In this document: piece by piece, positions 4,900 through 11,611 of the stretch
Layout of the letters: every line of letters begins with the position of its first letter
How positions within the stretch are numbered: the first letter of the stretch is position 1
NCBI GenBank assembly: GCA_035649575.1
Contig: DASRJH010000076.1
Span: 1 to 11,611, forward strand
DNA: 11,611 bases
DNA from: DASVAL01 sp035649575
GTDB lineage: Bacteria; Planctomycetota; UBA1135; UBA2386
Direction of reading: 5' to 3'
Notes under the pieces: model-generated
Database searches by the model: none
The model's input: only the letters and a program-made list of their open reading frames with translations
What the model was told of the DNA's origin: nothing
Position numbers and translations under genes: made by a program

Positions 4900-7506
4900 C
4901 TAGAACGCACCAATCGTCAGCGTCAGCGCATTCGTGCTGGTGATCGCGTTGATGGTCCCTTGCGCATCGACCTCGACCGGCACGACCTGTTCGTGCATCA
5001 CCTGGCCCGCAAGCGCCACCGTGTTCGGGATCACCAACTGCAGGGCCAGGCTACCAGCGACCGGTAGATGGAACTCGAGCACATCCGGGCTCACGAGCAG
5101 TGAGCACCCGGTGACACCCTGGGGCACGATCGTCGCCAACGCGGTGCTGGTCTGGTTGAGTCCCCTCACTGCGACTGCGAGGCAGGACGCTGGCAAGCCT
5201 GTCGCCAGCGAACGAAACGTCGATCCGGTCCACGGCAGCGATGTCGCGACGAGCACGTTCGGGCCGCCCGAGCCCGTGCAGCCGGCACCGAACGCGACCG
5301 CAGTCGAAGGGCAAGTGGTCGTCAACCGCGCGATGCCCGCGGAGACGAGACCGCCGGCACTCGAGAAGTCACCCGCGGCGACGAGATCCCCGTTGGGCAT
5401 CGTCGTCAGAACCCAGACCCAGCCGTTGATCCCTGAACCGACCGCCGACCAGCTCGAGCCATTCCAGCGCGCGATGTTGTTCACACTCACGCCACCCGCC
5501 GTCCCGAAGTGGCCAGCGGCCACGACATCTCCGTTCGGTGTCGCCGCCAGGGCATGCACCCGATCCCAAGCAGTGATCCCCGCACCGAGCGCCGACCAGC
5601 TCGTGCCATTCCACCTTGCAACGTCGATGGCACTCACGGATCCTGCATGGTCGAAGCGTCCTCCGGCGACGAGATCTCCGTTGGGCATCGTCGCCAGAGC
5701 CTGAACCGGACCATCCAGCCCCAGGCCGAGTGCTGACCAGCTCGTGCCATCCCAGCGTGCGATGTAGTTGGCGCTCACGCCACCGGCCGTGGTGAAGTAG
5801 CCACCGGCGACGACGTCGCCGTTCGGCAGCGTCGTCAAGGCCAAGACCAAACCGTCCATACCCGAACCCAGTGCGGACCAGTTCGCGCCATTCCAGCGTG
5901 CGACGCGGTTGGCAGCCACGCCACCAGCCGTGGTGAAGGTGCCGCCGGCGATGACGTCGCCGTTTGGCATCGTCGTCAACGCCGCGACCGAATCGTCCAT
6001 CCCCGAACCCAATGCCGACCAACTGGTGCCGTTCCATCGCGCAATCCGATTGGCTGCACCGCCCGCAGTGGTGAATCCGCCACCCGCCACGATGTCGCCG
6101 TTCGGAAGCCTGGTCAGGGCACCCACCCAACCGTTCGTCCCTGGACCGAGCGCTGACCAAACGGCGTTGGTCCGGCGAGCGATGTGGTTGACCGTCACAC
6201 CTCCCGCGAGCGTGAAAGAACCCCCCGCGACGAGATCGCCGTTCGGGAGGGCGAGCAGGCAAGATGGGTCGTGGTCCGTTGCAGGACCCAGCCGCGACCA
6301 ACGGACGCCATTCCAGCGCGCCAGGAAGTCGTAGTTGATGCCGGTCGACCAGGGGTTTGGATAACCACTGCCCGCGATGAGGTCTCCGCCGGGCAGGACC
6401 GTGAAGGCGCTCACCGGAGTGTTCAGCGCCGAACTCAGTGGTGCCCAACTTTGGCCATCCCACCGCGCGACGCCGTTCGCGTTCACGCCACCCGCATTGG
6501 TGAACGTGCCGCCCGCTACAAGGTCGCCGTTCGGCAGCGTCGCGAGCGCTGTGACTCCGTCGTTCATGCCGGTGCCCAGCGGTGACCACCACGCGCCGTT
6601 CCATCGCATGATGTTGCCAACAAAAATGCCGCTCAGGTACGGGGCACCCCATACCCAGAAGTAACCACCGGCGATGACATCTCCGTTGGGCATCGTCGTC
6701 AACGCGGCGACACTACCGGCCGACACGAAGCCGTACACGCTGTTGATCACCGCCCAGCTCGTGCCATTCCAGAGATAGATGCGACCACCACTGCCCGGCA
6801 TTGTGCTGTACATCTCTGCCGCCACCACGTCACCGTTTGGCCGCGTGGTCATCGCCGACACGCCGCCAGTGAGCCCCGAACCCATCGCCGACCAACTCGC
6901 GCCATTCCAGCGCGCAATGTTGTTCACACTGACGCCACCAGCCGAGTTGAACCAGCCACCCGCCACCAGGTCGCCGTTCGGGAGGGTCTTCGCGGCGCGC
7001 ACCGAGCCGCTCACTCCCGAGCCAAGAGTCGACCAACTCGCGCCATTCCAGCTCGCGATGCCGTTGGCGGGCACGCCGCCCGCCGTCGTGAAGTCGCCGC
7101 CCGCTACGAGGTTGCCGTTAGGCAGGATCGCGAGGGCATGGACTACGCTGTCGAGTCCCGAACCGAGAGCAGACCAGTTCCTGGTCGCCGGATCGTAGGT
7201 GGCGATGTTGTTCGCGAGGCTCGAGGCGGCAACCGCGAACGCGCCGGCGACGACGAGCAGCGGTTGCGCTGGACCCGCCCCGTCGGGATCCCACATGGTT
7301 GTCGCCTGGACGGGCCCATCGGTCCCGGACATGACATCCCCCGGCAGCCACTGCGTCGAGCACTGCGTGCGACCTGTCGCCACAGCAGACAGCGCGCACA
7401 GCAGGGACAGCACGCGGATCAGAGGCCGCGCCGAGCAAGAGCGGCTCTGCAGACTGGCGAACGCGAGCGGCGCGGTGGGCTGGCAGGACTTCTCTGCGGC
7501 ATGCAT
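4900..7506 (-). CDS. Secreted tandem-repeat (beta-propeller-like) protein, complete paralogue of the first gene
   Basis: This protein has 868 residues. The N-terminus has a long polar n-region and a hydrophobic stretch PLIRVLSLLCALSAVATG (about 28-45), which looks like a Sec signal peptide; cleavage before RTQC is a guess. A degenerate unit (about 63-117) is followed by thirteen units of about 47 residues with motifs LPNGDLVAGG, FTTAGGV and ARWNGTSWSALGSG, making fourteen in total. Two seven-bladed propellers would fit that number. Residues 729-868 are the 140-residue C-terminal module with TTCP, GAGCTGSGGPNVL, TGCSLLVSPD and a NALTLTIGAF end, closely matching the gene at 3-2150. The repeat units are much more diverged than in that gene. 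The unit near residues 200-260 carries larger insertions, and the fourth-from-last unit is the most canonical. No Shine-Dalgarno is seen: the bases before the ATG are pyrimidine-rich. Function is unknown; a surface or extracellular role is inferred. Confidence 0.88.
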   Translation of the reverse strand: MHAAEKSCQPTAPLAFASLQSRSCSARPLIRVLSLLCALSAVATGRTQCSTQWLPGDVMSGTDGPVQATTMWDPDGAGPAQPLLVVAGAFAVAASSLANNIATYDPATRNWSALGSGLDSVVHALAILPNGNLVAGGDFTTAGGVPANGIASWNGASWSTLGSGVSGSVRAAKTLPNGDLVAGGWFNSAGGVSVNNIARWNGASWSAMGSGLTGGVSAMTTRPNGDVVAAEMYSTMPGSGGRIYLWNGTSWAVINSVYGFVSAGSVAALTTMPNGDVIAGGYFWVWGAPYLSGIFVGNIMRWNGAWWSPLGTGMNDGVTALATLPNGDLVAGGTFTNAGGVNANGVARWDGQSWAPLSSALNTPVSAFTVLPGGDLIAGSGYPNPWSTGINYDFLARWNGVRWSRLGPATDHDPSCLLALPNGDLVAGGSFTLAGGVTVNHIARRTNAVWSALGPGTNGWVGALTRLPNGDIVAGGGFTTAGGAANRIARWNGTSWSALGSGMDDSVAALTTMPNGDVIAGGTFTTAGGVAANRVARWNGANWSALGSGMDGLVLALTTLPNGDVVAGGYFTTAGGVSANYIARWDGTSWSALGLGLDGPVQALATMPNGDLVAGGRFDHAGSVSAIDVARWNGTSWSALGAGITAWDRVHALAATPNGDVVAAGHFGTAGGVSVNNIARWNGSSWSAVGSGINGWVWVLTTMPNGDLVAAGDFSSAGGLVSAGIARLTTTCPSTAVAFGAGCTGSGGPNVLVATSLPWTGSTFRSLATGLPASCLAVAVRGLNQTSTALATIVPQGVTGCSLLVSPDVLEFHLPVAGSLALQLVIPNTVALAGQVMHEQVVPVEVDAQGTINAITSTNALTLTIGAF
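5323..7155 (-). repeat. Thirteen diverged ~47-residue coding repeats
   Basis: The units correspond to residues 118-728 of the minus-strand repeat protein. Most are 46-49 residues; one is 57, with extra residues both after the GSG-like linker and in the loop before IMRWNG. Conserved positions are the same as in the first array, and variability again concentrates just after the GSG linker. DNA identity between units is visibly lower than in the first array, so this array appears older or less homogenised. Confidence 0.85.
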
Positions 7507-7701
7507 GGGGGGACCCGGAGGAGAGACTGGCGCTGTCGCCAGAGGGCTGCAGCGGACGCGGCGACTGTGTCAAAGCAACCGACGTGCCGCCATCGACCTG
7601 GCCTGGACCTGAGGGGGCAAGGGGCCCACGGCAGCAAGCGCGTTCCGCCGCGGTAACGATTGCGCGATCGTGCGCCTTGGCGACGTGCCGCTCTTGTTGG
7701 C
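7507..7701. other. Intergenic region upstream of minus-strand repeat gene
   Basis: No gene is supported here. CTGGCG (7527-7532) and CGCCAG (7537-7542) form a 6-bp hairpin with a CTGT loop about 20 bases before the ATG of the minus-strand gene. A TTGACA on the minus strand (7573-7568) could be a -35 box, but no acceptable -10 box follows at 16-18 bases. Confidence 0.4.
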
Positions 7702-8325
7702 TCAGGCAAGTCCCTTGCGCGACGGGGCGGTCCCCAGCGACTGCGGTTGTGGCGTTGCACCACAAGGCCAGCATCCGTCATGCTGCTCGGCGAGAAATGG
7801 CGATGCAGCACCCCGACTTCGGTCGAGCTGGAACAACGCTGTCGCGAGGTTGTTCTGCACGATCGCCGAGTTCGGCAGCGTGCGCGCCGCTTGCTCGAAG
7901 TGGCGCAGTGCCGCGTTCGCATCGCCGGCGCGGCTGCGCAAGGCACCGAGCTGCAGGTGCGCGAAGCCGCGCTCGGGATCGAGGCGCAGCGCTGCTTCGT
8001 AGTGCTTCACCGCGTCGTCGGTGCGTCGCTCCGCCCCGGCGCACAGGCCCAACTCGATCGCCGTGTCGGCCTGCCCGGGCGCCAGCTCGTCGTCGTGCTT
8101 GCACGCGGCGAGCGCCGCGGCGACGTCGCCGCGCTCCCGCAAGAGTCGCGCGTGCCGCAGGTGCACGTTCCACGCGCCCGCCACCTTCTCGAGCTCGCGC
8201 TGCACGCACGCTTCGTGGAGCCACGGCAGCTGCGCGCGGTCGGCGACGGTGACCGCGAGCGTCAACGTTACCACGTCGGCGGTGATGCCGCACCCTGCTG
8301 GGCACGGCCCGCGGCCGCGAGACAC
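7702..8325 (-). CDS. TPR-repeat protein, probably truncated
   Basis: This is a 207-codon frame with a GTG start. Three TPR-like helix pairs are visible at about residues 52-85 (HARLLRERGDVAAALAACK), 86-119 (DDAVKHYEAALRLDPERG) and 120-153 (LQLGALRSRAGDANAALRHF). A fourth begins at NSAIVQNNLATALFQL and then stops. The last ~40 residues do not continue the TPR pattern and look like read-through into non-coding DNA, so the C-terminus has probably been lost. The first ~15 residues are also doubtful; a downstream start such as the GTG at ADVVTL is possible. TPRs mediate protein contacts; the partner is unknown. It begins 27 bases after the stop of a minus-strand C-terminal scrap (8353-8451), so it may once have been the second gene of that unit. 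Confidence 0.55.
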   Translation of the reverse strand: MSRGRGPCPAGCGITADVVTLTLAVTVADRAQLPWLHEACVQRELEKVAGAWNVHLRHARLLRERGDVAAALAACKHDDELAPGQADTAIELGLCAGAERRTDDAVKHYEAALRLDPERGFAHLQLGALRSRAGDANAALRHFEQAARTLPNSAIVQNNLATALFQLDRSRGAASPFLAEQHDGCWPCGATPQPQSLGTAPSRKGLA

Positions 8326-8352
8326 GTCGCGAGCACGGCGCCCGGACCATTC

Positions 8353-8451
8353 TCAGAATGCGCCGAGCGTGACCGTCAGCGCGTTCGAGCTGGTGATCGC
8401 GACGAGCGCGCCGAGTGCGTCGCCCTCGAACGTCAGCGCGTACCTGGTCAC
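8353..8451 (-). pseudogene. C-terminal remnant of a third repeat-protein paralogue
   Basis: A 32-residue stretch plus TGA reads YALTFEGDALGALVAITSS then NALTVTLGAF. It aligns with the end of the 4900-7506 protein (PVEVDAQGTINAITST, NALTLTIGAF). Upstream of 8451 this frame loses all similarity to the family and DNA of opposite polarity takes over. There is no plausible start or ribosome binding site. It is best read as the leftover 3' end of a deleted gene. Confidence 0.6.
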
Positions 8452-8681
8452 TGGTCGGAGCCGGGACGAACAACATCGTCCACGCACTCGCCGCGCTGCC
8501 GAGAGCCGGCCGCGATCACGTCGCCGTCGGGGGCCTCGGCGCGACGTTCAGCCTGTGGGACGACCGCATCATCGTGGGTGCGGGCTACAACCTGTTCGCC
8601 GAGGAGGCGAACGAAGGCCGCGTCTACTACTTCATCGGCTCGAGCCTGATCCCGCTGCTGCAGGCGCTCAACGGCAATTAG
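8445..8681 (+). pseudogene. Remnant: one propeller repeat joined to an FG-GAP motif
   Basis: From 8445 the plus strand reads WSLVGAGTNNIVHALAALP, matching the WSALGSG-xNNIVRALTALP junction of the 47-residue repeats, then a disturbed LPRAGRDHVAVGG in place of LPNGDLVAGG. It continues as GATFSLWDDRIIVGAG and NEGRVYYFIGSS, an FG-GAP-type blade (FGxSxSLxDDxxVVGA...GxVYxF), and ends at TAG 8679-8681. The frame is open from an ATG at 8415, but those first ten residues (MRRPRTSART) are the antisense of the minus-strand C-terminal scrap. It is probably the 3' remnant of a larger surface-protein gene; an expressed short protein cannot be excluded. Confidence 0.5.
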
Positions 8682-8690
8682 CGCGGCGGT

Positions 8691-11213
8691 TCAGAGGCCG
8701 ACGAACAACTCGCAGCCGTTGCTGTAGCCGAGGCCGATCGGCATCACTGGGTCGACCAGCACGAACTGCAGGAACAGCCGCGCGCCGTTGGCGCCGGGGG
8801 GGATCGCGAACGGCATGTCGATCGCACCGGCGCCCGGCTGCCCGAGCGCGCCGCCGAACACGCCGACGATCGCCGGGAAGCTCAGGCCGATCCACGACGT
8901 GACGCCGGGCAGCGCGCTCGGCACGTTCGCTTCGACGTCGCTGGCGAACAACACGCCGACGGAGCCGCCTGGAGCGGCGACGACGCGCGCCGCCGTCGTG
9001 AGGCCGCTGCGCAGCGGTCCGAGCATCGACAGCAGCGGACGCCGGCCGCCGCTGCCCGCGCCGCCCGTGCCGTACTGTCGCCGTTGGCCTGCGCTCGGCC
9101 CGGAGAGGCGCGAGTTCCACAGCGTCGACGCGCCGAGCAGGTCGATGTCGCCGTCCTGATCCAGGTCGGCCGCTACGCGCGCCGCGCTCCACGCGTAGGT
9201 CGACGCCGGGGCGTAGACCAGGCCAGGGCCAAGGCGGCGCAACACGAACAGCACGTTCATGTCCTGAACGCACAGGTCGGTGCGGCCGTCGCCGTCGAGG
9301 TCGCCGGCGAGGACCTGGCCGCCGATCGGCAGCGGCGTGCCCGGTGCGAAGGTGCCGCCGTTGTTGACGTAGATCACCACCGGCATGAAGAGAAGCAAGC
9401 TGGTGCCGGCCGTGGCGATGTCGAGATCGCCGTCGTCGTCGAGATCGAACAAGCGTGCCGAGGTCCCCACGAAGGACACGCCCGTCGCGGCCAGCGTCGT
9501 CGCCGTGAACGTGCCCGGCGCCGTGCGATACAGCACCGCCACCTGCTGGTTGAGGGCGCCGACCAGGTCGAGGTCGAGGTCGCCGTCGACGTCGCCGACG
9601 GCGGTCGGCAAGAAGCCCGCGATCGCGAACGGGACCAGCGTGAAGGCGCCGGCGCCGTTGTTGCGCCACAGACCCTGGCCGCCCAGCACGTCGATGTCGC
9701 CGTCGCCGTCGATGTCGTTGGTGACACCGCTGTCGATCTGTGCGGTCGAGGCGGTGCCGACGTCCACCAGCCGCCCATCGCCATTCGCCTCGAGGCGCCG
9801 CGTCTCGACGAACTGCGGGAAGGGGTTCAGGAACAGCAGCGGCACCAGCATCTCGCTCAGGCCGTCGCCGTCGAAGTCCGCCGTCGCCACGGCATTGCCG
9901 TAGACGTGACCCGCGGGCGGCACCGGCCGGAAGTTCGGGACCGTGGTCAGCACGCCGCGGCCGTCGTTGATCCGCAGATCGTTCGCGACATGGTCGAGGT
10001 CGCCGTCGCCGTCCCAGTCGATGGGAGACTCGATCGCCGTGTTGGGGGGGAGCACGAAGGCACCCGTGCCGAACACGAGGAAGTGCGGGTCGACGTAGTC
10101 CGGGCGGCTGTTGCCGTCGAGGTCGGCGGTGCCGGCGCCGAGCGACAAGGTGTTCTCCGCGAAGTTGTCGGTCCGGCGCTGCACGAAGGCGCCGGCGACG
10201 TTCTCGAGCAAGGTGACGGTGTAGCCCCCGGGGCCGGAGATGCCGCCGGCGCGCGCGAGCAGGTCGAGGTCTCCGTCGCCGTCCCAATCGACGGCGCGCA
10301 CGCCGTGGATCAGCGGGCCGAAGATCGCTTGTGGCCCCAGAGTCGTGAAGCCCGCGGCGCCGTCGTTGCGCAGCAGTCGGTACTGCTGCGAACTGGACAG
10401 CTGCCCGACGGCCAGCAGATCGGTGTCGGCGTCGCCGTCGATGTCGGCGGCGATCATGACGTTGGAGGACCCGATTGGGAGCGTGCCGTACGGCACCAAC
10501 CCCGCCGCGGTGGTGCGGTAGAGCGCCGCGGCCTGGCCGGGCGGCGTGTCGAGCAGCCCGGCGAAGTCGCTGATGCCGTCGCCGTCGAGATCGAGCACGA
10601 CCCCCCGGCCGATCGACTGGGTGCCGAACGAGACCGTCGGCCCGAGCGGGAACGTCAACGCCGGGTCGCCGAGCAGCCAGCTCGCTGCGAACACGGACGG
10701 CCCCGCGGCGTGAAGCACGAACACGTCGGCGATCGCGTCGCCGTTCGCGTTGCCCGCCGCGAGCACGAAGGCAGCGCCCGGCAGCGGCACGAACACGGGT
10801 GCAGCCCAACTGCCGCCGCCGAGGCCGCGGAACACCCAAAGTCCGTGGGTGGAGGTTACTTGGAAGCTTGTGGCGATCACATCGAGAAAGCCGTCGCCGT
10901 CGACGTCCGCCGTGCAGACGAGCGTCCCGGAGTTGGCAGGGATCGCGACCGAGGCACCCGCAGTGAGGTTGCCGAACCCATCGTTGTGCAGCGGTCGGAA
11001 CGACCCGCCCACGCCGCCGCTCCGCCTGAACGCGAGCACGTCGACGTCGCCGTCGTTGTCGACGTCGCCGAGCAACTCCATTTCCTCGGTCTGGCCAGGC
11101 GGCGCGGACCCCGGCACGTACACGGGCGGGCCTTCGAACAGGCGCGGTCCGGATTGGGCGGCGAGTGCGGCCAACGCGACGAACGGAACGACGAAGGCGG
11201 TACGCATGGGCAT
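8691..11213 (-). CDS. Secreted FG-GAP/VCBS-repeat protein (14 calcium-type motifs)
   Basis: This protein has 840 residues from the ATG at 11213 (MPMRTAF); the ATG at 11207 is equally plausible. The frame stays open to 11483, but that extension is arginine-rich and unlike protein, while a signal peptide starts right at MPMRTAFVVPFVALAALAAQS. Fourteen DxDxDGxxD-type motifs, the calcium-binding loops of FG-GAP/VCBS blades, start near residues 50, 103, 155, 208, 257, 309, 364, 399, 446, 500, 541, 590, 638 and 683. Those near 155 (NANGDAIAD) and 364 (DLDGNSRPD) are the most degraded. The average spacing is about 49 residues, which would suit two seven-bladed propellers. From about 713 a non-repeat module begins (QYGTGGAGSGG) and ends in LGYSNGCELFVGL. 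It is related in style to the C-terminal modules of the other two repeat proteins but lacks their cysteines in the glycine motif. A secreted or surface adhesin-like role is inferred. Confidence 0.88.
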   Translation of the reverse strand: MPMRTAFVVPFVALAALAAQSGPRLFEGPPVYVPGSAPPGQTEEMELLGDVDNDGDVDVLAFRRSGGVGGSFRPLHNDGFGNLTAGASVAIPANSGTLVCTADVDGDGFLDVIATSFQVTSTHGLWVFRGLGGGSWAAPVFVPLPGAAFVLAAGNANGDAIADVFVLHAAGPSVFAASWLLGDPALTFPLGPTVSFGTQSIGRGVVLDLDGDGISDFAGLLDTPPGQAAALYRTTAAGLVPYGTLPIGSSNVMIAADIDGDADTDLLAVGQLSSSQQYRLLRNDGAAGFTTLGPQAIFGPLIHGVRAVDWDGDGDLDLLARAGGISGPGGYTVTLLENVAGAFVQRRTDNFAENTLSLGAGTADLDGNSRPDYVDPHFLVFGTGAFVLPPNTAIESPIDWDGDGDLDHVANDLRINDGRGVLTTVPNFRPVPPAGHVYGNAVATADFDGDGLSEMLVPLLFLNPFPQFVETRRLEANGDGRLVDVGTASTAQIDSGVTNDIDGDGDIDVLGGQGLWRNNGAGAFTLVPFAIAGFLPTAVGDVDGDLDLDLVGALNQQVAVLYRTAPGTFTATTLAATGVSFVGTSARLFDLDDDGDLDIATAGTSLLLFMPVVIYVNNGGTFAPGTPLPIGGQVLAGDLDGDGRTDLCVQDMNVLFVLRRLGPGLVYAPASTYAWSAARVAADLDQDGDIDLLGASTLWNSRLSGPSAGQRRQYGTGGAGSGGRRPLLSMLGPLRSGLTTAARVVAAPGGSVGVLFASDVEANVPSALPGVTSWIGLSFPAIVGVFGGALGQPGAGAIDMPFAIPPGANGARLFLQFVLVDPVMPIGLGYSNGCELFVGL
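9141..11066 (-). repeat. FG-GAP/VCBS repeat region
   Basis: Residues 50-691 of the FG-GAP protein hold fourteen aspartate-rich loops at roughly 35-54 residue intervals. On the plus strand they appear as recurring GTCGCCGTC-type runs, which are simply the complement of GAC-GGC-GAC codons. Confidence 0.85.
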
Positions 11214-11320
11214 CGGGTGGCTCGTTCGAGAGGGTGATGGGACGGTGGGGCGCGCGAGCGACTGCACCTCGCGCAGCGACTCGCGAATCGCGTGCCCCGC
11301 GAGATTGTGCCATGGCTGAG

Positions 11321-11343
11321 GTCCGGCCGCGAGGGGGCCGGAC
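11321..11343. promoter_or_regulatory. GC-rich hairpin in divergent intergenic region
   Basis: GTCCGGCC (11321-11328) and GGCCGGAC (11336-11343) form a perfect 8-bp inverted repeat with a 7-base loop. It lies between the divergently oriented FG-GAP gene and the UxaA-like gene. It could be an operator or an mRNA leader structure; GC-rich background makes chance occurrence possible. Confidence 0.25.
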
Positions 11344-11398
11344 GCTCCGGTTCGGCGCGCCGACGCGCCGACAGAGCGACTGTCCGCATGCCGACGGC

Positions 11399-11404
11399 TA
11401 CGAT
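11399..11404 (+). promoter_or_regulatory. Possible -10 box for the UxaA-like gene
   Basis: TACGAT matches the TATAAT consensus at four of six positions and lies 11 bases before the ATG at 11416, so the mRNA would have almost no leader. No recognisable -35 box is found 16-18 bases upstream. Confidence 0.2.
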
Positions 11405-11415
11405 CGCGCGTCCGC

Positions 11416-11611
11416 ATGACGTCCGTCTCTTCGTCCCTTCGCCCGCTCGCGCAGTGCGCCGTCGTCGTGTCCCCCAAGGACAACGTCGCCGTCGTGAAGA
11501 CCGGGCTCGCCGCGGGCGACGCCGTAACGTTCCTCGACGGCCCGCACGCTCGCGATCACCGGCGAGGTCACGCCGGGCCACCGCTTCGCGACGCGCGCGA
11601 TTCCGAAGGGT
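11416..11611 (+). CDS. UxaA-family (altronate dehydratase N-terminal/SAF-like) protein, partial and frameshifted
   Basis: From ATG 11416 the frame reads AVVVSPKDNVAVVKTGLAAG then DAVTFLDG and then turns into an arginine-rich, protein-unlike string. In the +1 frame the family pattern resumes as TLAITGEVTPGHRFATRAIPKG in parts (ITGEVTPGHRFATRAIPKG). Together they match the short SAF-like N-terminal domain of altronate/galactarate dehydratases (DNVAVAL..L..G....G...G..I..GHKFA...I..G). Removing one C in the CCC run at 11541-11543 restores a continuous frame. UxaA proteins dehydrate altronate in hexuronate catabolism; the N-terminal domain alone can be a separate gene. The gene runs off the window, so its full form cannot be seen. 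The frameshift could be a real mutation or a sequence error. Confidence 0.65.
   Translation, partial: MTSVSSSLRPLAQCAVVVSPKDNVAVVKTGLAAGDAVTFLDGPHARDHRRGHAGPPLRDARDSEG

Noticed and set aside
7568..7573. TTGACA on the minus strand as promoter of the 4900-7506 gene
   Set aside because: No acceptable -10 hexamer lies 16-18 bases downstream.
9084..11237. Very long plus-strand frame opposite the FG-GAP gene
   Set aside because: Its VAVDV/VEVAV-like repetition is the mirror of the aspartate-rich codons on the minus strand, which carry a signal peptide and a known repeat family.
11214..11483. N-terminal extension of the FG-GAP protein
   Set aside because: The extension is arginine-rich and unlike protein, would bury the signal peptide, and would overlap the start of the divergent UxaA-like gene.

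Overview
The window is GC-rich bacterial DNA with the look of a planctomycete (Planctomycetota). The main reason is three large secreted-type proteins made of beta-propeller repeats and ending in a GxGxxGSGG-type C-terminal module, a style I associate with that phylum. The phylum call is an inference from family knowledge; no rRNA or other marker gene is present.

Layout from left to right. (1) 3-2150, plus strand: the 3' part of a gene for a repeat protein. It has twelve visible ~47-residue units, several almost identical at the DNA level, followed by a 140-residue C-terminal module. (2) 2233-4859, plus strand: a regulatory and stress block. It holds an ECF sigma factor with a long C-terminal extension (ECF42-like), then a tightly overlapping VOC protein / ArsR-type repressor / SRPBCC protein operon. 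That operon has its own AT-rich promoter, which contains an inverted repeat and appears to give a leaderless transcript. (3) 4900-7506, minus strand: a complete paralogue of the first repeat protein, with a signal peptide, 14 repeat units and the same C-terminal module. (4) 7507-8690: a degraded zone with a short TPR protein that looks truncated, a C-terminal scrap of another repeat-protein paralogue on the minus strand, and a plus-strand scrap joining one repeat unit to an FG-GAP motif. (5) 8691-11213, minus strand: a complete secreted FG-GAP/VCBS protein with 14 calcium-binding-type motifs. (6) 11416 to the end, plus strand: the start of a UxaA-like (altronate dehydratase N-terminal, SAF-type) gene, with an apparent one-base frameshift.

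How the genes may work together. The VOC-ArsR-SRPBCC genes are one transcription unit, probably controlled by the ArsR-type protein. The sigma factor upstream lacks the DGPF/YCII partner gene usually found with ECF42 and may be a separate unit. The propeller genes are probably cell-surface or secreted proteins. Their different repeat types joined to related C-terminal modules suggest a common export or anchoring signal. The scraps between them show that this region has recombined repeatedly. No complete unknown enzymatic or defence system could be supported. The most unusual signals are the homogenised repeat array with variable loops, the shared C-terminal module, and the two-orientation gene remnant at 8353-8681.
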